A stretch of DNA of 64,000 nt from Symmachiella dynata (GTDB taxonomy: Bacteria; Planctomycetota; Planctomycetia; Planctomycetales; Planctomycetaceae), in the NCBI RefSeq assembly GCF_007747995.1, contig NZ_CP036276.1:2223001-2287000 (forward strand). Direction: 5' to 3'. Below the pieces are notes generated by a model. That model did not search any database, was not told the origin of the DNA, and worked only from the letters and a program-made list of their open reading frames with translations. Both the position numbers and the translations under genes were made by a program. Numbering within the stretch: the first letter of the stretch is position 1; each line of letters begins with the position of its first letter. Shown one piece after another: positions 1 through 8,300 of this stretch.

Positions 1-1309
1 TTTCCACAGTGACTGTGGAAGCTTCCGCTTCACTATCGGATAGCGACAGGTCACTGTCCGAATTGGACATGGCGGCCAAAAAGTCTGCCATCGCAGTGTC
101 GTGAGTGCTTTGTGGCTGTGGGGCCTGTGGCTCCGCGGGAGAGGACGAATCGACCCTGCTGGGGGTATTTGTAGTGGGAGGCTTTTGGACGCGACGGCGA
201 GAGGCGGACTTGGTGGACTTTGAAACGGCACTGTCCAGAGCAGCGGACTTCATCGTTTTCCAAGTGTCCCCACCATTTTTATTGAGCCAGCGTTTGCAGA
301 CGGTTGCGACATCCCGCACGGTTTGGAACCGATCCTCGGGTTTCTTTTGCATCATTTTTTCCACGATCGCCACGAGATGCGGTGGAGTTTCGGGGCGTTC
401 CGCTTTGAGTGATGCAGGCTCTTTCATTTGGTGGAACATCAGCCGCTGGGCCAATGTCCCATCCGGAAACGGCGGATGTCCGAGGAGCAGAAAGTACATC
501 GTGCAGCCCAGGCTATAGATGTCGGCGCGCGTGTCGACTTTGTGGCTGTCGAGTGCTTGTTCGGGGGAAAGGTAATCAGCGGTCCCCAAGACCTTCTCAT
601 CATATTGGAGGGTCAGTGGGTTCTCTTCCTCAGCGTGAAAAAAACGGGCCAAGCCGAGGTCCAGCATTTTGATCACGCCCCGCTCATCGACAAGCAGGTT
701 TGCTGGTTTGATGTCGCGATGTATCAATCCGGCATCGTGGGCGTGTTCGAGACCAGCGGCGATTTGTCGTACGAATTCGACCGTCTGCACAAAATCGAGT
801 GGGCCTTTTTGGGTGACCAACTCCTGCAAGCTTTGGCCGGCGACATATTCCATGACCAAGAAGTGCACGTTGCCTTCTTGGTTGACGTCATAAGCGCGGA
901 CGATGTTGGGGTGATCCAAAGCGGCAACCGCTTGGGATTCGCGGTGGAAGCGTTCCAGATACGAGGCATCATCCACTCGGCTTTGGGGGAGTACTTTAAT
1001 CGCGACCTGCCGCCGCATCAGCGTGTGCTCAGCCAAATAGACCGAACTCATGCCGCCAGTGCCCAGCAGGGTTAACAAACGGTACTTGCCGAGAAAGAAA
1101 CCGCGGTGTTTGCCTTGCAGCAGTTTTTCCGCTTGCCAGCGCGTGATCAATTCCTCTTTGACCGCTTGAATGGCAATCAGCCGGGGGCGAGTTACGTCGA
1201 TGTCATTGGATTTCCATCGCGCTACGGCGGCGTCCAACTGATCGCCTTCGACCAGTCCGCTTTGCTTGAGCATTCCGATCAAGGCTTCGGCGGTAAGTAT
1301 CGTGGCCAT
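1..1309 (-). CDS. Serine/threonine protein kinase, C-terminus beyond the window
   Basis: Reading the minus strand from the ATG at 1309 gives an open frame of 436 codons that runs off the left edge. It carries a Hanks-type kinase domain at about residues 70-330: glycine loop LGTGGMSSVYLAEH, lysine in VAIKVL (about residue 105), catalytic loop HRDIKPANLL (Asp near 199), a DLG variant of the DFG motif, and GTADYLSPEQA in the activation segment. About 65 residues precede the kinase domain. A Ser/Thr/Pro-rich tail follows from about residue 360 and no membrane segment is reached before the edge. Planctomycetes carry many PknB-like kinases; target and trigger cannot be read here. It is divergent from the gene at 1566, with 256 bp between them. 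Confidence 0.92.
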   Translation of the reverse strand, partial: MATILTAEALIGMLKQSGLVEGDQLDAAVARWKSNDIDVTRPRLIAIQAVKEELITRWQAEKLLQGKHRGFFLGKYRLLTLLGTGGMSSVYLAEHTLMRRQVAIKVLPQSRVDDASYLERFHRESQAVAALDHPNIVRAYDVNQEGNVHFLVMEYVAGQSLQELVTQKGPLDFVQTVEFVRQIAAGLEHAHDAGLIHRDIKPANLLVDERGVIKMLDLGLARFFHAEEENPLTLQYDEKVLGTADYLSPEQALDSHKVDTRADIYSLGCTMYFLLLGHPPFPDGTLAQRLMFHQMKEPASLKAERPETPPHLVAIVEKMMQKKPEDRFQTVRDVATVCKRWLNKNGGDTWKTMKSAALDSAVSKSTKSASRRRVQKPPTTNTPSRVDSSSPAEPQAPQPQSTHDTAMADFLAAMSNSDSDLSLSDSEAEASTVTVE

Positions 1310-1565
1310 ATCAAATCGTGAGGAAGTTTGTGGGCCCTGGATTGGCGCACGACTCGAACGCTACGTCCCGGCTGCCAAGCCAGCACGTTCAAGTTTAGTG
1401 GACGCCCGCATATACATCCAAAGTACCAATCCACAGACGTTGATGCTAGAGAGAACTGCACTTTTGCGGGGGAACTGCCTATACTTCGAGCGGGAAAGTG
1501 ACGCTGTGGAACGGATTGTGCGGCGTGAAATAAAGTAGGGCTTGGATTCAAATGAAGTAGGAATC

Positions 1566-2090
1566 ATGACGGATATCAAACAAAAGACCACAGCTCCAGC
1601 CGGTGAACATTCCAGGAGAGTGGTCGGCACCGTCGGGCTGTATTTGGGGGTGGCCTTGTTGGGGCTGTTATTGATTCACGCCACGTATGGGATTTCCTGG
1701 TCGATGCCCCGTTCTTGGTATCGTGATCAACCGTTGTGGGGTGCCCTGTCGTTTACATTGATCGGCATCGGTTGGTGGCTGTTGCGACAGCGCCCGGCGT
1801 CGGAAACTGTCTGGACGCCCTCCAAACCGGGACTACGTTTCAACAACGTGACGTTGTATACCCGCGTCGGCTGTCATCTCTGCGATGATTCGCTGGAGTT
1901 GTTAGAAGGCTATCGATCCTATTTGCCGCCCATCGAAGAAGTTGACATCGACGCCGACCCGCAACTGCAGGGACAATTTGATACGTGTGTTCCGGTTGTG
2001 GAAATCGACGGTAAAGTGCGGTTTCGCGGCAAAGTGGACGAGGTGTTGCTGCGGCGGCTGATCGAGGGAACTCCTCCGCACGTGATGTAG
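1566..2090 (+). CDS. Membrane-anchored glutaredoxin-like (DUF836-type) protein
   Basis: A 174-residue protein from the ATG at 1566; an in-frame TTG 24 bases upstream is a less likely start. Two hydrophobic helices (about residues 20-43 and 58-73) are followed by a short thioredoxin fold that begins with the strand VTLYTRVG and carries a CHLC redox motif (Cys103 and Cys106). Later come a cis-Pro-like CVPVVEIDG segment and an RFRGKVDE strand, as in small DUF836/glutaredoxin-like proteins. The expected role is thiol-disulfide exchange on the membrane face where the domain lies; the substrate is unknown. The stop lies 38 bases before the next gene on the same strand, so the two are probably co-transcribed. 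Confidence 0.8.
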   Translation: MTDIKQKTTAPAGEHSRRVVGTVGLYLGVALLGLLLIHATYGISWSMPRSWYRDQPLWGALSFTLIGIGWWLLRQRPASETVWTPSKPGLRFNNVTLYTRVGCHLCDDSLELLEGYRSYLPPIEEVDIDADPQLQGQFDTCVPVVEIDGKVRFRGKVDEVLLRRLIEGTPPHVM

Positions 2091-2128
2091 TCGTATAGAA
2101 ATGCCATCCCGTAGAAGATATCAGTGCG

Positions 2129-2806
2129 ATGAATAAATTGGGGATTTTTGTCAAGCAGCCCACCGCGGGTCGCGTGAAAACGCGGTTGGCGCGCGACATC
2201 GGCGACGAAAATGCCGCGGCACTTTACGAAGCATTTCTCCAGTCGGTCACACTGCGGTTTGCCGCGACGGGCGATCAACGGTCGCTCTGCTATGCACCGG
2301 CCGAAGCGACGCCGTATTTTGAGCAGTTGGCGGGTGCGGACTATCAATTGTGGCAGCAACCGGAGGGGGATCTGGGGGCGCGGCTGCATGGGTTCTTTGC
2401 GGAGCATCTGGTCGCTGCGGAAGATCGCGTCATTGTGATCGGTTCGGATAGCCCCACCTTGCCGGAGGAGTACATTGAGCGCGGCTTTGAGCTGTTGAAC
2501 GAGGCCGATTGCGTGGTTGGCCCGGCGGCGGACGGGGGGTATTATTTGATTGGCATGCGGGGACGTCTGTTGCCTATTTTTGCTGGAATCGCCTGGAGCG
2601 GCGCGACGGTTTTGGGCCAGACTGTATCGCGGATTGTCGACGCCGGGGCGACGCTGGCGATGTTGCCGGTGTGGTACGATGTGGACACTGCGGAGGATTT
2701 GCGGCTCTTACGGGGGCATGTGCGGGCATTGCGTCATGCGCAAAGTCCGTTAAACTTGGACGCGGTCGCCCAGATTTTGGACAAATTGACGGACGACCCT
2801 TATTGA
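2129..2806 (+). CDS. TIGR04282 (DUF2064) family nucleotide-diphospho-sugar-transferase-like protein
   Basis: A 225-residue protein beginning MNKLGIFVKQPTAGRVKTR, the N-terminal signature of the DUF2064 / TIGR04282 family, which has a GT-A-like nucleotide-binding fold. Further family marks are VIGSDSPTLP (about residue 100) and VGPAADGGYYLIGM (about residue 130). The family is named for co-occurrence with radical-SAM/selenodomain proteins and is often found beside arsenosugar-type radical-SAM genes; its reaction is not well established. A weak purine-rich site (agaaga) precedes the ATG. It follows the glutaredoxin-like gene closely, suggesting a two-gene unit. Length is normal for the family. 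Confidence 0.85.
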   Translation: MNKLGIFVKQPTAGRVKTRLARDIGDENAAALYEAFLQSVTLRFAATGDQRSLCYAPAEATPYFEQLAGADYQLWQQPEGDLGARLHGFFAEHLVAAEDRVIVIGSDSPTLPEEYIERGFELLNEADCVVGPAADGGYYLIGMRGRLLPIFAGIAWSGATVLGQTVSRIVDAGATLAMLPVWYDVDTAEDLRLLRGHVRALRHAQSPLNLDAVAQILDKLTDDPY

Positions 2807-2888
2807 CGGACAACGAAGCGTTTATCCGCGATTTTTTCAGTGGTAATACAGTATCCCCGGGCGACTCCAATTCCGGGGGGAGAGCAGC

Positions 2889-3353
2889 ATGGCATTTGAA
2901 GTCAGCGACGAATCGTCACGGGTGCTGATCGCCGACGATAATATCCCCAACTGCGAATTGCTCGACGCCTATTTGGCGGACGAGGGGTACGAGATCGATA
3001 TGGCACATGACGGTCAAGCAGCGCTCGACCGTGTGGCCGCGCAGCAGCCGGATTTGATTTTGTTAGACATCATGATGCCCAAAATGAGCGGCTACGAGGT
3101 CTGTCAACGTCTCAAAGAAAGTCCGTCGACCTGCGACATTCCGATCATCATGGTGACTGCGCTCAACGAGATGGGCGATATTGAAAAAGCGGTCAATGCG
3201 GGAGCCGATGATTTTCTCACCAAACCGGTGAATCAATTGGAATTACGAACTCGGGTGCGATCATTACTCCGCGTGCGGCATTTGACCAATGAGCGGGACC
3301 GTTTGCTGGCCTACTTGTCAGAAGTCGAGTCGGTCCGCGACAAGGCCCCCTGA
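2889..3353 (+). CDS. Stand-alone response regulator (CheY-like receiver domain)
   Basis: A 154-residue protein that is almost entirely one receiver domain: acidic pair Asp16/Asp17, phospho-acceptor Asp60 in LLDIMMPKMSG, Thr90, and Lys112 in FLTKP. About 30 residues after the receiver form a charged helix with no output domain. A good ribosome site (ggggggagagc) precedes the ATG at 2889. Such single-domain regulators act by protein-protein contact or phosphorelay; the partner kinase is not in view. The gene ends 59 bases before the first IS copy, and its natural downstream context has been displaced by that insertion. Confidence 0.92.
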   Translation: MAFEVSDESSRVLIADDNIPNCELLDAYLADEGYEIDMAHDGQAALDRVAAQQPDLILLDIMMPKMSGYEVCQRLKESPSTCDIPIIMVTALNEMGDIEKAVNAGADDFLTKPVNQLELRTRVRSLLRVRHLTNERDRLLAYLSEVESVRDKAP

Positions 3354-3395
3354 TCGCCGGGACCGCGATTGCATTAATGGTGTCTTATGCCGGGT

Positions 3396-3412
3396 GCCAC
3401 TGGCGGCTTGTC
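3396..3412. repeat. Left half of a palindromic repeat split by IS copy 1
   Basis: The sequence gccactggcggcttgtc abuts the left IS end. Its continuation is on the other side of the IS at 4887-4901 (gcttgtccgccagtg), where the last seven bases gcttgtc are repeated. Removing the IS and one gcttgtc restores a perfect 9-bp stem (cactggcgg / ccgccagtg) with loop cttgt. An intact relative lies at 4956-4982. Confidence 0.8.
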
Positions 3413-4886
3413 CCAATCCTGTTCGGCTCGATTGTTGCTATTGTTGGGCGTGATGGCAAGGTGGCGGTGTGTTTGCTTGTTTTTTGGGGGAGGGCGTGGC
3501 TGCAAGGGCTGCGGTTGGTGGGGTGGGGAGTTGTCTCAGCGCAGCGTTGAGCGGCTCGTCATCTGCGGGGAGTCGCGGAGCGAGTGGGGTTAGACGCTTG
3601 TCGTGGCGTGCGGCGGCAAACGGTTTATGTGGGCCAGTAGTTCTTCTTCATCCGCCAAACCTTGGAAGTAATAACAAAGCATTTCATACGTCCGCAGCGT
3701 CGGCTTGCGGCCGGTCACTAGGCTGATCAGCAGGCAAGCGATGATCGCACAGTACGTTTGAATTTCGATTCCGTTGTCACAGTCGCTTAATAACTTGCGG
3801 CAGCCCAGCACATGTTTCAAAAACCGAAAGTACAATTCGATCATCCAGCGGCAGCGATAAATCAACGCAAGGATTTCCGCCGGCACGTCCAGCAAGTTCG
3901 TCACCAGTACGACGTCGTGCGTGGCGGCGGCCCGTTTGCGTCCGCCTCGTTTGGGATGCGTTTCGGCGCGAATCACAACCCGTCGCACGCGATGCTGCGG
4001 ATGCTCAATCCGTCGCGACTTGGGCGAGCCGAGTTGGCCGATGGCGTCTTCCAACACTCCCGCCACCCGCGCCTCGTCGTCCAGTTCGCGAACCTCGTCA
4101 GCCGTAAACGTGCGGTCGTTGCGGATGCGGCAAACGTAGCTGCTGCCGACATCGACGATCGCGTTGAACAGCGAAAATTGTTCGTAACCGCGATCGATCA
4201 CGTAACAACGGTCCGGTTCCAATTGGCTGCGCAACACGTTTTTTTCATTGGCCGGTCCTTGGCCGCTGGCGTCGGTGACTGCCGATTTGACAGGCACGCC
4301 TTTGAGGATTTCAAAGTGCGCGTGCAGCTTAAAACCGCGATCGTTGCGGGTGGCAAAACAGGCCTGCGTGATTTGCGGCAGCTTCTTCAGCAGGCTGCCG
4401 TCGACGGCGGTCAAGGTCTGCGCGAAGTCTTTCAGCCGCGGGTCGCAGTCGGCGCGTTGCGGAGCGCGCTGGAGCAGTTCACCGGCGATTTCCCGCAGCA
4501 ATTCCGGGTCAAACACACGTGCCGCTTCGGACAACGAACCCAGCGAAGCCCGTTGGCAGCCCAGCAAGCGCTGCACTTTTTTGAGTTGGCTGGTTTGTTG
4601 CATGCCGCGCAGCGAAGTGACGATCGGGTTGAACATGTACAGCAGTATCAACCCGCAATACTGATCAAAAAACAAGTCGCGATTGCCCGCTTTGTCCCGT
4701 TCGCAGCCGACGGGCCGCAAGCGTTTGAGCAGCGAAGAGATTCGTTTCAGATATTTCAGTCCGGTCAAATCCGCATCGGAAACCCGCTTCGCTTTCTTCC
4801 TGGCCACAGGGCGCCTCTCCGTCAAATTGGCAGTTATGAAAGACTACCAAAGCCCATGGCGCAAATTCCGTGCCGAACAGGATTGG
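3413..4886 (-). mobile_element. IS4-family insertion sequence, copy 1 (1474 bp)
   Basis: The element is bounded by terminal inverted repeats that begin ccaatcctgttcggc and are identical for 15 bp at both ends. It is flanked by the direct repeat gcttgtc (3406-3412 and 4887-4893), the likely target duplication. It holds one transposase gene on the minus strand and about 177 bp of non-coding DNA between the transposase stop and the left end. Copy 2 (33016-34489) has exactly the same length and is nearly identical but in opposite orientation. The low divergence indicates recent transposition. Because neighbouring bases also match, the end could be shifted by one base. Confidence 0.93.
3590..4807 (-). 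CDS. IS4-family transposase (DDE, YREK type), copy 1
   Basis: A 405-residue transposase from the GTG at 4807, which has a GGAGAGG ribosome site six bases upstream; a TTG at 4825 is an alternative. The catalytic core shows the IS4 hallmarks: a TAVDGSLLK strand with the first Asp, a VIDRGYEQFS strand with the second Asp, and the C-terminal YREK signature Y(2)R(3)E(6)K in IYRCRWMIELYFRFLK. No frameshift or stop interrupts it, so it is presumably active. It differs from copy 2 at only five residues (for example Thr/Ala in RNDRxFTADE and Cys/Ser in the YREK motif). Confidence 0.93.
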   Translation of the reverse strand: MARKKAKRVSDADLTGLKYLKRISSLLKRLRPVGCERDKAGNRDLFFDQYCGLILLYMFNPIVTSLRGMQQTSQLKKVQRLLGCQRASLGSLSEAARVFDPELLREIAGELLQRAPQRADCDPRLKDFAQTLTAVDGSLLKKLPQITQACFATRNDRGFKLHAHFEILKGVPVKSAVTDASGQGPANEKNVLRSQLEPDRCYVIDRGYEQFSLFNAIVDVGSSYVCRIRNDRTFTADEVRELDDEARVAGVLEDAIGQLGSPKSRRIEHPQHRVRRVVIRAETHPKRGGRKRAAATHDVVLVTNLLDVPAEILALIYRCRWMIELYFRFLKHVLGCRKLLSDCDNGIEIQTYCAIIACLLISLVTGRKPTLRTYEMLCYYFQGLADEEELLAHINRLPPHATTSV

Positions 4887-4901
4887 GCTTGTCCGCCAGT
4901 G
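4887..4901. repeat. Right half of the palindrome split by IS copy 1
   Basis: gcttgtccgccagtg directly follows the right IS end and completes the palindrome begun at 3396-3412. Its first seven bases repeat the left flank and form the probable target-site duplication. Confidence 0.75.
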
Positions 4902-4955
4902 CGTGTGTGCGTCGTTGGCCTCTGAGTTGATTCTAAAGAAGACCGTCTCCAAACC

Positions 4956-4982
4956 GCCACTGGCGGACGAGCCGCCAGTGGC
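4956..4982. repeat. Intact copy of the palindromic repeat used as IS target
   Basis: Two 11-base arms (gccactggcgg at 4956-4966 and ccgccagtggc at 4972-4982) are perfectly complementary around the loop acgag. This is the same family as the elements interrupted by both IS copies and probably a REP-like or MITE-like interspersed repeat. It continues into gcaccc, a string also found beside the other copies. Confidence 0.8.
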
Positions 4983-5060
4983 ACCCACGGAGGGGGCACT
5001 GATTTTAGCAAACGCCGGTTGAAATTGGCTGCTCGATTTCTATTGCGTTTTTTCTCTGCA

Positions 5061-5088
5061 CCCTCGGCTTTGTCGAGGGGATTTTTTT
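5061..5088 (+). terminator. Terminator- or attenuator-like hairpin 25 bases before rlmI
   Basis: CCCTCG (5061-5066) pairs with CGAGGG (5074-5079) around a seven-base loop and is followed by a run of seven T. The next gene starts at 5114. It may be the original terminator of the response-regulator transcript, now separated from it by the IS, or a leader attenuator for the methyltransferase gene. Which of these applies cannot be decided from sequence. Confidence 0.65.
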
Positions 5089-5113
5089 GTACTTAACCTA
5101 ATATTGTGAATTC

Positions 5114-6376
5114 ATGTCGGAAAACCCCAGCGAAGTTGAAACCGAAACCACGATCGCAGCGGATGCGGATTCTGCGCTCGCTGCCTTGCCTGTGGTGGTG
5201 ATAAAAAAACGTCGCGCGTTGCCATTTTTTTCGCGGCATCCGTGGGTTTTCACTGGAGCAATTGCGCGTGTTGAAGGTGATCCGGCTGCCGGTGCTGAAG
5301 TGCAAGTTGTCACCGATCGCGGCGAATTTATCGCACGGGGATTGTTCAATCCGCACAGCAACATCCGCGTGCGGTTGTATAGCTGGCGGGCGGATTGTGC
5401 GGTGGATGAGACATTTCTCTCCGAGCGACTCGACGCGGCGCTTGCTTTGCGGCGCGATGTTCTTGATCGAAATCAACCCGAATCAGCGTGCCGGTTGGTG
5501 GCGAGCGAAGCGGATGGACTGTCGGGCTTAACGGTCGATCGCTACGGCAAATGGCTGGTGTTGCAATTAACCAGTTTCGCACTGGCGGAGCGTCGAGATG
5601 TGATTGTACGTTTGCTCAAAGAAAAGCTCTCGCCTGCGGGGATTTTGTTGCGGACAGAGAAGGGAATCCGCGACGCTGAAGGCTTGCAGCTCTCCGACGG
5701 ACTGTTGGAAGGTGAAGCGCCGCCGTCGCCGATGTTCATTGAAGAATTTGGCGTGCAGTATGGATTAGATTTACTGCAGGGACAAAAGACGGGGTTTTAC
5801 CTCGACCAGCGCGACAATCGCGCAGCGTTCGCAAAATATACGGCCGGGCGCAGCGTGTTGGATTTGTTTTGCTATACGGGCGGATTTGGACTGAGCGCGA
5901 TGGTCAATGGCGGCGCCCGCGGGGTGTTGGGGGCGGATGCTTCGGAAGCGGCGTTGAAAATTGCCCAGGCGAATGCCGAACTCAACGGCGTTGCCGATCG
6001 GATGGCGTTTGAAAAAGGGGATGCGTTTCGCGTGTTAGATCGACTGCGCGAAGAAGGCCAACAGTTCGGTGCCGTTGTTTTAGATCCGCCGAAGATGGCG
6101 CGGCATCGCAGCGCGGTGCCGTCGGCGCTGAAGGGTTATGCGCAATTGAATCGCGCAGCCATGGAGTTGCTGTCCCCCAATGGCATCCTAGTGACGTGCA
6201 GTTGCTCGGGACTAGTGAGCCGTGCGGACTTTGAAGCGGCATTGGCCAAGGCGGCGATTGATGCCGGGCGGAATCTGCAAATCCTAGAAACCCGCGGCCC
6301 AGCGGCCGATCATCCGGCATCGGTGTTTTGTCCGGAGAATCATTATCTGGATTGTTATATTTGCCGTGTGGAGTAG
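5114..6376 (+). CDS. rlmI: RlmI-type class I rRNA (cytosine-C5) methyltransferase
   Basis: A 420-residue protein. After about 30 acidic, non-conserved residues comes a PUA-like RNA-binding region starting RRALPFFSRHPWVFTGAI. It is followed by the middle domain and a Rossmann methyltransferase domain: SAM loop VLDLFCYTGGFGLSA (about 247), acidic D of GADASEAAL, VVLDPPKMARHR (about 325), and the catalytic-cysteine region TCSCSG (about 361). This order and length match the RlmI/RlmK-N family, whose E. coli member makes m5C1962 in 23S rRNA. The target base here is inferred. The ribosome site is weak. A hairpin with a T run sits 25 bases upstream. Confidence 0.9.
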   Translation: MSENPSEVETETTIAADADSALAALPVVVIKKRRALPFFSRHPWVFTGAIARVEGDPAAGAEVQVVTDRGEFIARGLFNPHSNIRVRLYSWRADCAVDETFLSERLDAALALRRDVLDRNQPESACRLVASEADGLSGLTVDRYGKWLVLQLTSFALAERRDVIVRLLKEKLSPAGILLRTEKGIRDAEGLQLSDGLLEGEAPPSPMFIEEFGVQYGLDLLQGQKTGFYLDQRDNRAAFAKYTAGRSVLDLFCYTGGFGLSAMVNGGARGVLGADASEAALKIAQANAELNGVADRMAFEKGDAFRVLDRLREEGQQFGAVVLDPPKMARHRSAVPSALKGYAQLNRAAMELLSPNGILVTCSCSGLVSRADFEAALAKAAIDAGRNLQILETRGPAADHPASVFCPENHYLDCYICRVE

Positions 6377-6494
6377 GCAGGTGCTCGGTCAAACCAAATA
6401 AGTCGGGTGCCATTGGCTAGGCCAGTGTTTCGTATTACTAACGATCAGAATCTTTGCGACACTCGCAAATCTTCAGCTTACCGCTAAAAAGATA

Positions 6495-6630
6495 AACCAC
6501 GAAAGTAACGAAATACACGAAAGCAATGCAGAGGAAACGACAAAGACTTGCGGCGCTGAAGTAGAACTCAAGGCAAAAGTTGGATGAAAAACGTAAGTTC
6601 TTTTTCGTGTTTTTCGTTGCTTTCGTGGTT
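6495..6630. repeat. Inverted repeat (about 29-base arms) in an intergenic region
   Basis: Between rlmI and the DUF1501 gene (a gene-free stretch of about 520 bases) the arm aaccacgaaagtaacgaaat (6495 onward) is mirrored by tttcgttgctttcgtggtt ending at 6630, with about 80 bases between arms and a few mismatches. It resembles a degenerate MITE-like element. No ORF lies inside. Confidence 0.6.
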
Positions 6631-6739
6631 CAGATTTTCTTTTTGTTTTTTCTGTCTTTGCGTCAATAATCCGAGCTAGGCGTATCGCACACTTTGATCA
6701 TTGCACTTTCAAAGCCAGTAGCACCCGCTTCTAAAAAAT

Positions 6740-6776
6740 ACACCGTGGCAAAACACTTGGCACGCGGTGTTTTTGT
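6740..6776. terminator. Terminator-like hairpin with T runs on both strands
   Basis: ACACCG (6740-6745) pairs with CGGTGT (6765-6770) and inner bases tggcaa/ttggca extend the pairing. The plus strand continues into five T, and the minus strand reads into six T (a run at 6733-6738). It could end transcripts from rlmI, although it lies about 360 bases past the stop. Confidence 0.45.
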
Positions 6777-6896
6777 CGCAGCAATTGCCAGGTTGAGCGG
6801 TCGGTTGGTGTTGTGAGGCGATTGGGGGAAACGTTATGATAGTTCACGCGTATCGACGTATGTGAATGTTTCCATGCTGCAGGTTCGGGAGCGGTG

Positions 6897-8222
6897 ATGC
6901 TCGGGTTTTATACGGGGAACGATCAAACCTGCGGCGGGGTTTCCCGGCGGGAGGCGCTTCGCATTGGCGGGATCTCCGGGCTGGGCCTGAGCCTGCCGAA
7001 TTGGCTGCGGCAGCAAGCGCTGAGCGATGAGGCGTCGCGACCGAAGGATGTGAATTGCATTTTCCTGTGGCTGTTGGGTGGTCCGAGCCAGATTGAGACC
7101 TACGACCTCAAGCCGCATGCACCGGTCGAAATTCGTGGCGAGTTTCAGCCGATTCAGACGGCAACGCCGGGACTGCTGGTCAATGAGTTGATGCCCAAGT
7201 TGGCACAATCGTCGCAGTTGTATTCGGTCATTCGCTCGATGACTTCCACCGTGACGGGGCATCCGTTGGGGCATTATTATCTGAACTCTGGCCGCCAAAA
7301 ATTGCCGGGGTTCACTCCCGCTGGTTTCGGCGCTGCTGTGATGCAGCAACAGCAGTCGGCAGCGGATGTTCCCGGATTTGTCCAGTTGGGAAAAACCTAT
7401 CGTCCCGATGTGGGCAAGGGGGGCTACCTGGGCCGCAAGTTCGATCCCATCGAAATTCGCCAAGACCCCAATCGTGGCCCGATCGATTTGAGCAACTTCG
7501 CCCGGCCCGATGCGGTCGACATCGATCGCTTCGACGGGCGACAGCGGTTGTTGACGGCGCTGGATGCCTATCAAGAACAAGTTGAGTCGCAAGCGGCGTT
7601 TGGCGTGACCGATTCGTTTTATGAAAAGGCGTTTTCGATACTCGCCTCACCCAAGACAAAACAGGCGTTTGATCTGTCGCAAGAACCGGACAAAGTCCGC
7701 GATGCCTACGGCCGCAATCGCGTGGGGCAACGGATGTTGCTCGCGCGTCGGTTGATCGAAGCCGGGTCGCGGTTTGTGCGCGTGCAGGGGTATGCGTTCC
7801 GCGGCTACGACACGCACTTCAACCACTGGGACACGATGCGCAAGGAGTTGCCGGTCTACGACAGTGCCTATTCGGCATTGCTGGAAGATTTGCAGGATCG
7901 CGGCATGTTGGAAAACACGCTGGTGGTCACGGTCGGCGAATTCGGCCGCACGCCGGTGATCAACAAGGTACGCGGCGGCCGCGATCATTGGTCCAACTGT
8001 TTTAGTTTGACCCTCAGCGGCGGGGGAATCAAACCGGGGCAGTTGATCGGCGAAAGTGATCGCACCGGGGCCTATCCCAAGTCACGACGGCTGACCGTGC
8101 CCGATTTCGCGCGTACAATCTATCACGCACTGGGGCTGAATCCACACGACGAATTTCACACCAACGACGGCCGGCCAATCGTGGCGCTGCCGCAAGGGGA
8201 AGTGGTGCGGGAATTGGTGTAG
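6897..8222 (+). CDS. DUF1501 family protein with twin-arginine-type leader
   Basis: A 441-residue protein from the ATG at 6897, with a GTG immediately before it and gggag as ribosome site. Residues 15-35 hold SRREALRIGGISGLGLSLP, a twin-arginine-like leader. It continues with NCIFLWLLGGPSQIETYDLK, typical of DUF1501 proteins, and HPLGHYYLNSG. Near the C-terminus TVGEFGRTPVIN and GRDHWSNCFS are also family marks. DUF1501 proteins belong to the alkaline-phosphatase/sulfatase-like superfamily and usually lie beside a DUF1549/DUF1553 cytochrome-like gene; no such partner is present here. An extracytoplasmic location is expected; the biochemical role is unknown. Confidence 0.9.
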   Translation: MLGFYTGNDQTCGGVSRREALRIGGISGLGLSLPNWLRQQALSDEASRPKDVNCIFLWLLGGPSQIETYDLKPHAPVEIRGEFQPIQTATPGLLVNELMPKLAQSSQLYSVIRSMTSTVTGHPLGHYYLNSGRQKLPGFTPAGFGAAVMQQQQSAADVPGFVQLGKTYRPDVGKGGYLGRKFDPIEIRQDPNRGPIDLSNFARPDAVDIDRFDGRQRLLTALDAYQEQVESQAAFGVTDSFYEKAFSILASPKTKQAFDLSQEPDKVRDAYGRNRVGQRMLLARRLIEAGSRFVRVQGYAFRGYDTHFNHWDTMRKELPVYDSAYSALLEDLQDRGMLENTLVVTVGEFGRTPVINKVRGGRDHWSNCFSLTLSGGGIKPGQLIGESDRTGAYPKSRRLTVPDFARTIYHALGLNPHDEFHTNDGRPIVALPQGEVVRELV

Positions 8223-8300
8223 CGGGGGCGGGGCTGATTGGTGCGGATTGAAAATTGTGCGGTAGATTTGCCGCATCGATTTTCTTAGGAAAAGAAAGGC

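Noticed and set aside
428-1075. Plus-strand frame of 215 residues
   Set aside because: It lies opposite the kinase, whose complete HRD/DLG motifs make the minus strand the coding one.
3812-4930. Open frame of about 370 residues antisense to the IS copy 1 transposase
   Set aside because: It is a reverse-strand shadow of the transposase; the same occurs at copy 2 (32912-34090). The protein is rich in His, Gln, Arg without domain character.
6495-6630. CRISPR-like or tRNA-like interpretation of the inverted repeat
   Set aside because: Only two arms in inverted orientation, no spacer array and no tRNA fold; the tRNA search by eye found only tRNA-Leu at 35964.
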